Shown piece after piece: positions 1 through 8,328 of a stretch of DNA of 25,198 nucleotides. Made by a program: the position numbers and the translations under genes. A model generated the notes under the pieces. The model worked only from the letters and a program-made list of their open reading frames with translations, was not told the DNA's origin and did not search any database. Positions within the stretch are counted from its first letter, which is position 1, and each line of letters opens with the position of its first letter. This DNA is from CAYRUP01 sp964427485 (GTDB lineage Bacteria > Pseudomonadota > Gammaproteobacteria > DSM-16500): contig CAYRUP010000014.1 in NCBI GenBank assembly GCA_964427485.1, forward strand, positions 1 through 25,198, written 5' to 3'.

Positions 1-74
1 TATATTATGGGGTCTGTTCCGCTCTTCATATGGGGCGGGGGATGACGTTCTTATGCCCTACGTGGAGCACCAAT

Positions 75-908
75 TCATTGTCGATCTTGTCTCGCCACCT
101 CAGTTGGAACTCTATCTTCCGTCGAACGAAATGGATTAATATCCAAGCCACCACGACGCGTATAACATGCATGCACAGTTAATTTTTGCGGCTGACATTG
201 GCGCATGATATCCATGAAAATACGTTCCACACATTGCTCATGAAACTCGTTATGATTACGAAAAGAAACAATATATTTTAACAATCCTTCATGCTGAATT
301 TTTTTGCCCGTATATTGAATTTGTACACTAGCCCAATCCGGTTGACCCGTTACCAAACAATTCGATTTCAATAAATCAGAATATAAAACTTCTGAAACAA
401 CTTGTTCTTCGGTTTGTAAAAAAGACGAATTAATTAAATATTCATCGCAATTTATATCTAATTCATCAATACAGATTCCAGTAAAAGATTTAATTTCAGT
501 TTGCGAAAATTCATTCAACGGAATAATGGTAACTTCAACAAGCGCGTCTACGTAATTAGATAAATCCTGCTGAATGGTTTTGCATACTGCAGCAACGGAA
601 TCAAATTGAGTATTGGTAAAAGAATTCAAATATAATTTAAGAGATTTTGATTCAATAATGCTAGGTGATGTGCAAGGAAAAATAAATTTACCCAGCGCAA
701 CCATGGGTTTACCTTTGCGATTCAACCAAGAAATTTCATAGGCATTCCAAATATCAACACCATAAAAGGGTAAAGCATCTGGCACATGAATTTCAGCACG
801 TTTTGCTTTACGTGGAATGGGAAACAATAAATCACTTTGATACTCTGTAACGTATGTCGTTTCCTTACCTAAGAGCGATAAGGTTAATTCATTATGATCA
901 AGCTTCAT
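75..908 (-). CDS. queF: QueF, NADPH-dependent 7-cyano-7-deazaguanine (preQ0) reductase
   Basis: QueF reduces the nitrile of preQ0 to the amine preQ1, the base that Tgt later inserts into tRNA on the way to queuosine. The 277-residue product is the long, bimodular form found in gammaproteobacteria. Visible hallmarks are the ESKS substrate/NADPH motif at 86-89, the catalytic Cys184 followed by Asp191 in a LLKSNCLVTGQPDW stretch, and the conserved HNEFHEQCVERIF and YTRRGGLDINP segments. A longer reading frame opens upstream, but the ATG at 908 starts the conserved protein and has a GAGGAAG ribosome site inside the end of parA. It overlaps parA by 11 bp, so the two are translationally linked. A parB gene would normally follow parA here. 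Function is certain from motif content. Confidence 0.96.
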   Translation of the reverse strand: MKLDHNELTLSLLGKETTYVTEYQSDLLFPIPRKAKRAEIHVPDALPFYGVDIWNAYEISWLNRKGKPMVALGKFIFPCTSPSIIESKSLKLYLNSFTNTQFDSVAAVCKTIQQDLSNYVDALVEVTIIPLNEFSQTEIKSFTGICIDELDINCDEYLINSSFLQTEEQVVSEVLYSDLLKSNCLVTGQPDWASVQIQYTGKKIQHEGLLKYIVSFRNHNEFHEQCVERIFMDIMRQCQPQKLTVHACYTRRGGLDINPFRSTEDRVPTEVARQDRQ

Positions 909-1692
909 TTTTTTCTTCCTCTTTTTTAGTTTCATCAACCCGCCGGAGCATCTCACCGGCTAAGGTCAAATAAGCCACTGCGCCTTGTGATTTCACATCA
1001 TATTGCACAATGGGTAAACCATGACTAGGCGCTTCTGCCAGTCGTACATTACGTGGAATGACTGTTCGATACACCCGGCCTGGAAAATGTTGCAGTAATT
1101 GCGCCGATACATCCAAGGCCAAACGATTACGTCCGTCATACATGGTTCGCAATAATCCTTCAATGTGTAATGGCGGATTAATCGTTGTTTGAACTTGTTC
1201 TATGGTATTCAGTAACGCTGTCAATCCTTCCAACGCATAATATTCACATTGAATTGGAATTAATACCGAATCGGCGGTTGAAAGCGCGTTCAGTGTTAGA
1301 ATATTCAATGACGGTGGACAATCAATTAAAATATAATCGTATTCTGCTTTGATCGGAACCAAAATCGTTTTTAAGCGCAATTCACGTTGCGCCTCTTGCA
1401 TCAATTGTACTTCAGCTACAATCAACTCATGTGTAGTTGGAACTAAGTCGTAACCACCTTGTGTTTTGATCAGCGCTTTTTTGATTTCCGTTTGATTGAG
1501 TAAAACCTCTTTTGCGGAAATCGTGAAATCCGTTTTATCAACACCACTACCCACTGATGCATTTCCTTGCGGATCCAAATCAATCAACATCACTTTGCGC
1601 TTCATCATGGCAAATGCGGCGGCTAAATTGATACTCGTGGTGGTTTTACCAACCCCGCCTTTTTGATTGACAATCGCTATAATTTTTCCCAT
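898..1692 (-). CDS. parA: ParA/Soj chromosome-partitioning ATPase
   Basis: This is a ParA-family ATPase of 264 residues, the usual size for chromosomal Soj proteins, which segregate origins together with ParB bound at parS. A deviant Walker A motif (KGGVGKTT) lies at 11-18, the DLDPQGNAS motif at 38-46 and a Walker B-like ILIDCPPS at 121-128. The start is supported by AAGGAG at 1700-1705, seven bases before the ATG. It follows rsmG, as in many gammaproteobacteria, but its partner parB is not downstream: queF overlaps its last 11 bp instead. The acidic/basic tail (KKEEEKNEA) is short. Assignment as chromosomal ParA rests on the mnmG-rsmG neighbourhood; a MinD-like role is unlikely because no C-terminal amphipathic membrane helix is seen. 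Confidence 0.95.
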   Translation of the reverse strand: MGKIIAIVNQKGGVGKTTTSINLAAAFAMMKRKVMLIDLDPQGNASVGSGVDKTDFTISAKEVLLNQTEIKKALIKTQGGYDLVPTTHELIVAEVQLMQEAQRELRLKTILVPIKAEYDYILIDCPPSLNILTLNALSTADSVLIPIQCEYYALEGLTALLNTIEQVQTTINPPLHIEGLLRTMYDGRNRLALDVSAQLLQHFPGRVYRTVIPRNVRLAEAPSHGLPIVQYDVKSQGAVAYLTLAGEMLRRVDETKKEEEKNEA

Positions 1693-1711
1693 TCGCTAAC
1701 TCCTTCGAATT

Positions 1712-2335
1712 TTAGAGATGGCGTCTATTCACTACAACCAAGTGCCTTTCCGCATCCAATCCTTTAATCTGTAACTTGTGTACCTTACGCAATTTAAATT
1801 GTTCTGGAATTTCCAGGATTTCTGCTTCCGGGTAAACACCTTTCATTGCAAGAAATTGCCCATTCTTAGCAAGTAAATGCTGTGTGGATTCCAACATTAC
1901 CTTAATACTCGCAAAAGCGCGAGAAAGAATGCGATTAAACAATTTTTCCGGATGAAAATCCTCAGCGCGAGCATGCACAACATCGATATTTTTTAGCTCC
2001 AAGTCATACATGACTTGGGTCAAAAAACGGGTTTTTTTATTATTGCTGTCCAATAAAACAAATTGTTTGTCAGGACAAGTCATTGCCAAAGGAATCCCTG
2101 GTAACCCAGCACCTGTTCCCACGTCAATGATTCGATTGCCATGCAAATAGGCGCGAATCGATAAACTATCCAGAATATGTAACAATACGCTTTCTTTTCC
2201 AGTGCGGATCGCTGTCAAGTTAAATACGCGATTCCACTGATTTAACAGCTCGAGATAAGCGATAAATTTATTTTGTATTTCATCTGAAAAGTCATAGCCA
2301 TTGGCTTGTAGCATTTCACTTAAATAATTTTTCAT
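1712..2335 (-). CDS. rsmG: RsmG (GidB), 16S rRNA m7G527 methyltransferase
   Basis: RsmG methylates N7 of G527 in 16S rRNA using S-adenosylmethionine; loss of the enzyme is known to give low-level streptomycin resistance in other bacteria. The 207-residue length is standard. The N-terminal NQWNRVFNLTAI segment (32-43), the HILDSLS motif and the SAM-binding DVGTGAGLPGIPLA motif (71-84) are all visible, followed by the LLDSNNKKTRFL strand. Its ATG shares bases with the mnmG stop codon (ATGA, 2332-2335), so it is coupled to mnmG. parA starts 19 bases downstream. Gene order mnmG-rsmG-parA is the common one. Confidence 0.96.
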   Translation of the reverse strand: MKNYLSEMLQANGYDFSDEIQNKFIAYLELLNQWNRVFNLTAIRTGKESVLLHILDSLSIRAYLHGNRIIDVGTGAGLPGIPLAMTCPDKQFVLLDSNNKKTRFLTQVMYDLELKNIDVVHARAEDFHPEKLFNRILSRAFASIKVMLESTQHLLAKNGQFLAMKGVYPEAEILEIPEQFKLRKVHKLQIKGLDAERHLVVVNRRHL

Positions 2336-4221
2336 TGCGGCACAGTCGCTGATTTTTTCATATAAACTAATAATAATGAAATTGCTGCCGGTGTCACCCC
2401 GGGAATACGCGATGCCATGCCAATGGTTGTGGGACTGGTCTGTTTTAATTTCTGGCGTACTTCCTCTGAAAGACCGATCACTTTGTCGTAATTGAAGTGA
2501 GTCGGAATGCGTGCATCTTCATGTCTAAGTTGGCGCTCAATTTCATCTTGCTGACGCTCAATATAACCTGCATATTTAATCTGAATTTCAATTTGTTCAG
2601 CCGCTTTTGAATCTGCCAAGCCTGGACCAACCCCATCCACCGTCATCAAATCGAAATAAGACAAGCTGGGTCGGCGTAATAATTCTTCCAATCGATATTC
2701 TTTTGTCAAAGGTTGCTGTAATAAAGTTTCAACCGCAAGACTGGCTGCCGTGCCCGGACGGACCCAGGTTGCAAACATGCGCTCTTTTTCTGAGACAATC
2801 GCGTTACGTTTGGTTTCAAATGAACGCCAACGTGATTCGTCAATCAATCCCAATTCAAATCCTTTGGGTGTTAAACGTAAATCTGCATTATCTTCGCGTA
2901 ATAATAAACGGTATTCCGCTCGACTTGTAAACATGCGATAAGGTTCTTGGGTTCCGCGTGTGATTAAATCATCAATCAATACGCCAATGTAGGCTTCATC
3001 TCGGCGCGGCGTCCAAGCTGCTTGGTCTTTGGCAAACAAGGCGGCATTTAATCCGGCAATTAATCCTTGCGCGCCGGCTTCTTCATAACCCGTGGTGCCA
3101 TTAATTTGTCCGGCGAAAAATAATCCGGAAATATATTTGGTTTCCAGAGAAGGTTTTAAATCACGTGGATCAAAATAATCATATTCAATGGCATAGCCTG
3201 GGCGGGTAATATGCGCATGTTCAAAACCTTTCATTGAACGAACAAATTCAATTTGGACTGAAAAGGGTAAGCTGGTTGAAATACCATTGGGATAAATTTC
3301 AAATGTCGTTAAGCCTTCGGGTTCCACAAAAATTTGGTGCGATGTTTTGTCAGCAAAACGGACAATTTTATCTTCGATAGAAGGACAATAACGTGGGCCC
3401 ACACCTTCAATTACGCCGGTATACATGGGTGATTCGCCTAAACCGGCACGAATGAGTGCATGGGTTTCTTCATTGGTGTGCGTGATATAGCAAGGAATTT
3501 GGCGTGGATGTTCTTCTCTGGATCCCAGAAAGGAAAATACGGGTGTGGGTGTATCTCCGTCTTGTTTTTCTAGTACGCTGAAATCAATGCTACGACCATC
3601 AATCCGCGGCGGTGTACCGGTTTTTAAACGTCCGACACGCAAAGGTAATTCACGTAAGCGATGCGCCAATGTTTTTGCTGGTTGATCGCCCGCACGACCC
3701 CCTTCGTAATTTTGTAAACCGATATGAATTTTTCCCGCTAAGAAAGTTCCGGCTGTTAATACGACTGTTTTGGCGCGGAAAGAAAGCCCCATTTGGGTCA
3801 GTACGCCGGTTACGCGTTCTTGTTCAATCAGAATGTCATCAACTGCTTGTTGGAAAATGAATAAATTCGGTTGGGTCTCAAGCATTTGACGAATCGCTTG
3901 CTTATATAAAACCCGGTCTGCTTGCGCTCGCGTCGCCCGCACAGCAGGCCCCTTACTTCCGTTTAATATCCGGAATTGGATGCCTGCTTGATCAATTGCA
4001 CGCGCCATAGCACCGCCTAGCGCATCAATTTCTTTGACTAAATGGCCTTTGCCAATGCCGCCGATGGCTGGGTTACACGACATTTGACCCAAGGTTTCGA
4101 TATTATGGGTGAGTAAAAGCGTTTTTGCGCCCAGGCGAGCAGCCGCAAGAGCCGCTTCTGTTCCTGCATGACCGCCGCCAACGACAATCACATCAAATTG
4201 TTTTTTTAGATCAAAGAACAT
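2332..4221 (-). CDS. mnmG: MnmG (GidA), tRNA 5-carboxymethylaminomethyluridine synthesis enzyme
   Basis: MnmG is the FAD-dependent partner of MnmE; the complex uses methylene-tetrahydrofolate to build the cmnm5 group on U34 of several tRNAs. The 629-residue product matches the family length exactly. The FAD-binding GGGHAG motif is at 15-20, and both family signatures are intact: GPRYCPSIEDK and the AGQINGTTGYEEAGAQG block. The frame is open another 38 codons upstream, but that extension is non-conserved leader; the ATG at 4221 begins the conserved MFFDLKKQFDVIVVGGG. No clear Shine-Dalgarno precedes it. A palindromic repeat (4306-4406) lies in its upstream region. The mnmE gene is separated from it by a thioredoxin-like gene. 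Confidence 0.97.
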   Translation of the reverse strand: MFFDLKKQFDVIVVGGGHAGTEAALAAARLGAKTLLLTHNIETLGQMSCNPAIGGIGKGHLVKEIDALGGAMARAIDQAGIQFRILNGSKGPAVRATRAQADRVLYKQAIRQMLETQPNLFIFQQAVDDILIEQERVTGVLTQMGLSFRAKTVVLTAGTFLAGKIHIGLQNYEGGRAGDQPAKTLAHRLRELPLRVGRLKTGTPPRIDGRSIDFSVLEKQDGDTPTPVFSFLGSREEHPRQIPCYITHTNEETHALIRAGLGESPMYTGVIEGVGPRYCPSIEDKIVRFADKTSHQIFVEPEGLTTFEIYPNGISTSLPFSVQIEFVRSMKGFEHAHITRPGYAIEYDYFDPRDLKPSLETKYISGLFFAGQINGTTGYEEAGAQGLIAGLNAALFAKDQAAWTPRRDEAYIGVLIDDLITRGTQEPYRMFTSRAEYRLLLREDNADLRLTPKGFELGLIDESRWRSFETKRNAIVSEKERMFATWVRPGTAASLAVETLLQQPLTKEYRLEELLRRPSLSYFDLMTVDGVGPGLADSKAAEQIEIQIKYAGYIERQQDEIERQLRHEDARIPTHFNYDKVIGLSEEVRQKLKQTSPTTIGMASRIPGVTPAAISLLLVYMKKSATVPQ

Positions 4222-4249
4222 GGCTAAATTCACATAAAAATGGTTGCAT

Positions 4250-4279
4250 ATTGTACTCGAAGTGGGGGAGGTTGGGCAA
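4250..4279 (-). promoter_or_regulatory. Possible sigma70 promoter of the mnmG operon
   Basis: On the minus strand, TTGCCC (4274-4279) and TACAAT (4250-4255) are separated by 18 bases, about 28 bases before the mnmG ATG. The -10 matches well and the -35 has four of six consensus bases. It lies between the palindromic repeat and mnmG, so mnmG-rsmG-parA-queF could be read without passing through the repeat. Predicted by eye only. Confidence 0.42.
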
Positions 4280-4305
4280 AGCTTTGTGATAGGGGTGATG
4301 TTGAG

Positions 4306-4406
4306 ACCCTCATCCCCTGCCCTTCTCCCAGACAAGCTGGGAGAAGGGAGCTCTATAATATGAAACTCCCTTCTCCCGTTTACGGGAGAAGGGTCGGGAT
4401 GAGGGT
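4306..4406. repeat. Palindromic repeat family, copy 1 (double-hairpin element with terminal inverted repeats)
   Basis: About 100 bp, bounded by ACCCTCATCCC and the inverted GGGATGAGGGT, enclosing two hairpins with CCCTTCTCCC/GGGAGAAGGG stems at 4320-4348 and 4368-4393. The same structure recurs at 12395-12494 and 23862-23964. It starts 10 bases beyond the stop of the thioredoxin-like gene and sits upstream of mnmG. The stems could act as a transcription terminator or mRNA 3'-end stabiliser for the former, as REP/MITE-type elements often do; no transposase is present. Confidence 0.88.
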
Positions 4407-4416
4407 ATATACTAAA

Positions 4417-4815
4417 TCACTTAAGTTTCTCTTCCATCTCAACAGGCGTAAGATAACCCGAAAAGCGTTTAATTTCGCGATGATTAGCGTTAAAAATAAT
4501 TGCCGTAGGTAACTTAACCACTTTAAGTTCTTTTACCATCGCTGCATCTTTATCGATATCGAAACGGACGGGGATATAGTGTGTGTTAATGAGTTTAACT
4601 AGATTGGGATCGTTTAACGTTGTTCTATCCATTTTTTGACACCAAGGACACCAGGAAGCTTTCACGTAAACCATGACGAGTTGATGTTCTTTCTCAGCTT
4701 TTACAAAGACTTCATTTGACCAAGGCTGCCAGTTAATTTCAGAAGCCGCATTGCTTTGTAAACAAGTAAAAATCGTTATAGCAACAAAAAACACTAACAG
4801 GGTGATCTTGCGCAT
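4417..4815 (-). CDS. Exported thioredoxin-fold protein with CPWC active site
   Basis: The 132-residue protein has an N-terminal signal sequence (MRK, hydrophobic core, Ala-rich end near residue 24) and a thioredoxin fold of the thioredoxin_7/DsbD-gamma type. The active-site motif is CPWC at about 56-59 in the context VKASWCPWCQKMD, and a cis-proline segment KLPTAIIF follows later. It is therefore probably a periplasmic thiol:disulfide protein, most like the reducing C-terminal domain of DsbD or a SoxW-like protein; its partner is unknown. An ATG four codons earlier (4827) is possible, but the inner ATG has a GGAA ribosome site at better spacing. It interrupts the usual mnmE-mnmG neighbourhood and is bracketed by two different hairpin repeats. 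Confidence 0.85.
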   Translation of the reverse strand: MRKITLLVFFVAITIFTCLQSNAASEINWQPWSNEVFVKAEKEHQLVMVYVKASWCPWCQKMDRTTLNDPNLVKLINTHYIPVRFDIDKDAAMVKELKVVKLPTAIIFNANHREIKRFSGYLTPVEMEEKLK

Positions 4816-4945
4816 AATGAATTCCATTTGGTTGTTAATAATTAATAAATTTTATTTGCAAATCACAATTTAACGCGCGCGCGTATTTTCGTAAAGTTTC
4901 TTCTGATCTTGCGTTTTTCCTGCTTCTAATCTCGCCTTAAAAACA

Positions 4946-5025
4946 TTGTCATCCTGAGAGCGCCTTTTGCTCGAAGGATCTCTTGATGTATGTCGAATGA
5001 TCCTTCGTTTCACTCAGGATGACAA
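4946..5025. repeat. Inverted-repeat element with TGTCATCCTGAG arms
   Basis: The outer arms TTGTCATCCTGAG (4946-4958) and CTCAGGATGACAA (5013-5025) are perfect inverted copies. An inner pair, CGAAGGATC and GATCCTTCG, forms a second stem. This is the widely scattered GTCATCCTGAG-type intergenic repeat seen in many bacterial genomes. It lies in the 257-base gap between mnmE and the thioredoxin-like gene, which otherwise holds an AT-rich leader and a short alternating CG run (4873-4884) but no reading frame. It may also act as the 3' hairpin of the mnmE transcript. Confidence 0.8.
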
Positions 5026-5072
5026 ACTTTAGATCAGTCTTTAAAAATGGCCAAAGTCCAGTCGTATATAAA

Positions 5073-6425
5073 CTATTTCCCAATACAAAAACTACCAAAA
5101 ATTCGGCCTAATAAATCATCCGAACTAAATTCGCCGGTTATTTCATTCAATGCATTTTGGGCTAAACGTAAATCTTCTGCGAGTAATTCGCCTGCGCGAT
5201 GTTCTGTTAATTGTTGTTGTCCATTCAATAAAAAATTTCTGGCGCGTGATAAAGCATCTAAATGACGTCTGCGTGCTGAAAAGTTGCTTTCGATATGGGT
5301 GTTAAAACCAGCGCAAGATTTTATGTGGGTTTTTAATAAATCGATGCCAAGTCCTTCTTTTGCTGACAAAGAAACGACAGTGCGTTGATTTTCTTTTGCT
5401 AAAGAAGGAGATTCATTTAGCAAATCAATTTTATTTCTGACGGTAATAACGGCTGCGTGTTCAGGTACTTGCTCCAAAAAATCTGATAAAAACAATTCAT
5501 CATCCTGACTTGCATCCGTCACAAAAATCACAATGTCAGCACGAATAATTTCAGCACGCGCACGTCTGATTCCTTCCTTCTCAACACGGTCATCGCTTTC
5601 ACGCAAACCCGCCGTATCAATAATATGCATGGGCATATCATCAATTAAAATCTGTTCACGTAAAACATCACGTGTCGTGCCAGGAATATCTGTCACGATC
5701 GCAGTGTCTTTACCACTTAATTGATTTAATAAACTGGATTTGCCTACATTGGGCTGACCGGCAATAACTGCAGTAATACCATCGCGTAATAAACTACCTT
5801 GCGTGGCAGAGGCTTGAATGGTTTCCAAATCACTTAGAATCGTCGTTAATCCATTCAGAACTTCTCTGCCGCTTAAAAAATCAATTTCTTCTTCAACAAA
5901 ATCGATAGCGGCTTCCACATACATGCGCAAACGAATTAATGCTTCCACTAAGGCATGAATTTTTTTGGAGAATTCGCCCTGCAAAGAACGCAGTGCATTA
6001 CGCGCCGCTTGTTCTGATGCAGCATCAATTAAATCAGCGATTGCTTCTGCTTGTGCAAGATCCATTTTATCATTTAAAAAAGCGCGCTCAGAAAATTCAC
6101 CCGGTCGCGCCAAGCGCACGCCTAAAGTTAAAATTCGTTGGATTAAACAATCTACGATCGCAGGACCACCATGACCATGGAGCTCCAAAATATCTTCGCC
6201 TGTAAATGAATGAGGATTTGGAAAATAAAGTGCAATTCCTTCATCAATCGGATTTCCTGATTGATCAAAAAAATTGGTATACGTTGCATAACGTGGTTGA
6301 GGAATTTTTTTTATGAGTTCTAGGGCAACAGCATTAACTAAAGGACCTGAAATCCGCACAATCGCAACGCCGCCACGTCCAGGTGGAGTAGCCGCCGCTA
6401 CGATTGTGTCAGACAAATTTTTCAT
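5073..6425 (-). CDS. mnmE: MnmE (TrmE), tRNA modification GTPase
   Basis: MnmE is the GTPase partner of MnmG in modifying U34 of tRNA. The 450-residue protein has the N-terminal folate-binding domain (about 1-118), the helical domain, and an inserted G domain with G1 GQPNVGKS at 223-230, G3 DTAG at 270-273 and G4 NKID at 331-334. It ends in the invariant CIGK with catalytic Cys447. Seventeen extra upstream codons are open, but the ATG at 6425 overlaps the yidC stop as ATGA and starts the conserved MKNLSDTIVAAATPPG. It is the last gene of the rpmH-rnpA-yidD-yidC-mnmE run. Confidence 0.97.
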   Translation of the reverse strand: MKNLSDTIVAAATPPGRGGVAIVRISGPLVNAVALELIKKIPQPRYATYTNFFDQSGNPIDEGIALYFPNPHSFTGEDILELHGHGGPAIVDCLIQRILTLGVRLARPGEFSERAFLNDKMDLAQAEAIADLIDAASEQAARNALRSLQGEFSKKIHALVEALIRLRMYVEAAIDFVEEEIDFLSGREVLNGLTTILSDLETIQASATQGSLLRDGITAVIAGQPNVGKSSLLNQLSGKDTAIVTDIPGTTRDVLREQILIDDMPMHIIDTAGLRESDDRVEKEGIRRARAEIIRADIVIFVTDASQDDELFLSDFLEQVPEHAAVITVRNKIDLLNESPSLAKENQRTVVSLSAKEGLGIDLLKTHIKSCAGFNTHIESNFSARRRHLDALSRARNFLLNGQQQLTEHRAGELLAEDLRLAQNALNEITGEFSSDDLLGRIFGSFCIGK

Positions 6426-8095
6426 TTGGATTTTTTGGTTTTCTCCACCTTCTCCAAATTCTTCATGATGTACCATTGCTGCGCGAATGACAGTGAGTTA
6501 TTCACAAACCAATAGAGCATCAATCCGGCCGGAAACTTAGCAAACAAGACGGTGAATACAACAGGCATCAACATCATTAATTTTGCTTGCATCGGATCAG
6601 GTGGTGGTGGATTCAAGCGTTGTTGCAAAAACATCGACAAGCCCATCAAAACGGGCAAGATGAAATAAGGATCATAGGTGGAAAGATCCTGAATCCAAAA
6701 CATGAAAGGTGCTTGACGCAATTCTACACTTTCAATGAGTACCCAATAAAGTGCGATAAAAACGGGGATTTGAATCAAGATAGGCAAACAGCCGCTCATG
6801 GGATTCACTTTTTCTTTCTTGTAAAGTTCAAGCGTTGCTTGGGTAAATTTTTGTTTGTCATCACCAAAACGTTCTTTGAGTGTATTTATGCGCGGCTGTA
6901 ATTTCTTCAAGCCACTCATCGAACGATAACTCTTGGCAGACAAGTGATAGAACATTAATTTGATCATCAAGGTCACGATTACAATGGACCAACCCCAATT
7001 GCCAACGATGTTATAAATTTTTTGCATCATCCAGAAAATGGCAGCAGAAATTATCCATAACCAACCATAATCAATCGTTAATTGTAATCCAGGCGCGACT
7101 TGTTCCAATCGGTCAGTGGTTGCAGGACCGGCATAAAATTTCGCGGAAGTTGTCGTGGTTTGACCTGGGTTGACTTGAACTTTAGGTCCCAGCATTCCAA
7201 TGGTATAAAGACCATCATTTGTGACGCGGGTAAAATACTCGGATGTTGCATTATTGTCGGGTACCCATGCGCTGACAAAATAATGCTGAATCATTGCAGC
7301 CCAACCGCCTTTAATTGTTTGGTTTAAGTTGTTGCTGTCCATTTGTTTGAAACTGATTTTTGCAAAGGTTTTTTCGGGACTGGAAATCGCTGCACCAAAG
7401 TAAGTGGCAAAGTTAACAAAACCATGTTTGCTTTGAGGGGGCGTATTCTTACGCATTAATTGTAAATAAAGATTTCCTTCCCACGGTTGGCTTGATTGAT
7501 TCGCGATTTGATAATCCACCCCAATTTCATAACTATCGGGTCGGAAAGTAAAAATTTTGGTAAACGTCACGCCGAGAGCATCTTTCGCATGAAGTTTTAC
7601 TTGCAATTCTTTTTGGCCATTCGCCAAGGTATATTCGGTTTGATCGGTTGTATACGTGGTTTGTCCATTGGAAGTATCAGGACCTGTTTTACTCAATAAA
7701 CCACTTTGTGCAATGTAACGTGTATTGGGTGAATCATTTAATAATAAAAAGGGGGTCGTTGAATGTAATTCTTCAGGAAACTTGAGCAATTGTACTTCTG
7801 TGATATTTCCACCGACTGGATTAATAACGACTTTAACAACATCGGTTGTTACTTGAATCATGGGTACATTGGTTGAAGTTATAGGTGCATTTTGTGTTGA
7901 AGGGCCTGGTGCAGTGATTGTTTTAGGAGATTCCGTGTTATCTGCGATTTGCGGCACGTAATTATTTGCAGCAGTGGCTTGAATAGTGGGTGCGGTTGTG
8001 ACCGTCTTAGGATGTTCCTTGTCCCACGCTTGAAACAGAGCTAAGAAAATAACAATCAAAGTGGCATAAAGTGCTATTCGTAAGTAATCAATCAT
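6422..8095 (-). CDS. yidC: YidC membrane protein insertase
   Basis: YidC inserts and folds inner-membrane proteins, alone or with SecYEG. The 557-residue protein has one N-terminal membrane segment (about 3-22), a Thr/Pro/Asn-rich linker, the large periplasmic beta domain, then the conserved five-helix insertase core beginning near YGWLWIISAAIFWMM. The positively charged groove residue in the first conserved core helix is Lys (TLMIKLMFY), as in many gammaproteobacteria, where E. coli has Arg. The tail is basic (KTKKSK). An ATG four codons upstream is open, but the ATG at 8095 overlaps the yidD stop as ATGA, matching the packing of this operon, and is preferred. Confidence 0.95.
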   Translation of the reverse strand: MIDYLRIALYATLIVIFLALFQAWDKEHPKTVTTAPTIQATAANNYVPQIADNTESPKTITAPGPSTQNAPITSTNVPMIQVTTDVVKVVINPVGGNITEVQLLKFPEELHSTTPFLLLNDSPNTRYIAQSGLLSKTGPDTSNGQTTYTTDQTEYTLANGQKELQVKLHAKDALGVTFTKIFTFRPDSYEIGVDYQIANQSSQPWEGNLYLQLMRKNTPPQSKHGFVNFATYFGAAISSPEKTFAKISFKQMDSNNLNQTIKGGWAAMIQHYFVSAWVPDNNATSEYFTRVTNDGLYTIGMLGPKVQVNPGQTTTTSAKFYAGPATTDRLEQVAPGLQLTIDYGWLWIISAAIFWMMQKIYNIVGNWGWSIVIVTLMIKLMFYHLSAKSYRSMSGLKKLQPRINTLKERFGDDKQKFTQATLELYKKEKVNPMSGCLPILIQIPVFIALYWVLIESVELRQAPFMFWIQDLSTYDPYFILPVLMGLSMFLQQRLNPPPPDPMQAKLMMLMPVVFTVLFAKFPAGLMLYWFVNNSLSFAQQWYIMKNLEKVEKTKKSK

Positions 8096-8328
8096 ATTGG
8101 TCGGCATTTTGTTTTAGGTTCCGGAATAGGATCATGGCCGCCTTCACTCCAAGGATGACAGCGCAAAATTCGTTTTAAAGTTAAGTAACATCCGCGAAGA
8201 CAACCCCATTTCTGGATCGCTTCGATGGCATAAGAGGAACATGAGGGATAAAAACGACAGCAGTGGCCCAACATTGGACTTATTGCATATCGATAGGCTC
8301 GTATTAAGAGGACGAGCGGTTTTGACAT
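8092..8328 (-). CDS. yidD: YidD, membrane protein insertion efficiency factor
   Basis: A small protein (78 residues) of the YidD family, thought to help YidC-dependent insertion at the inner membrane. The family pattern is clear: an amphipathic N-terminal helix (LIRAYRYAISP), then CRFYPSCSSYAIEAI with the conserved cysteines, and RILRCHPWSEGGHDPIP. The ATG at 8328 gives the usual family N-terminus; a GTG at 8349 would add seven residues. It overlaps the end of rnpA by 25 bp and the start of yidC by 4 bp, so the three are translationally coupled. Confidence 0.93.
   Translation of the reverse strand: MSKPLVLLIRAYRYAISPMLGHCCRFYPSCSSYAIEAIQKWGCLRGCYLTLKRILRCHPWSEGGHDPIPEPKTKCRPI

Noticed and set aside
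1..74. Gene or RNA at the left edge
   Set aside because: No frame, hairpin or tRNA-like fold could be supported in these bases downstream of queF.
4222..4335. 38-codon N-terminal extension of MnmG
   Set aside because: The extension is not conserved, crosses the predicted promoter and contains the edge of a repeat; the family start at 4221 gives the standard 629 residues.
4240..4512. Plus-strand 90-codon frame over the repeat region
   Set aside because: It runs through palindromic repeat copy 1 and antisense to the thioredoxin-like gene, with no ribosome site or recognisable protein.
4873..4884. ACGCGCGCGCGT palindrome (possible Z-DNA)
   Set aside because: It is a single short alternating run with no link to a gene signal; probably chance in a spacer.
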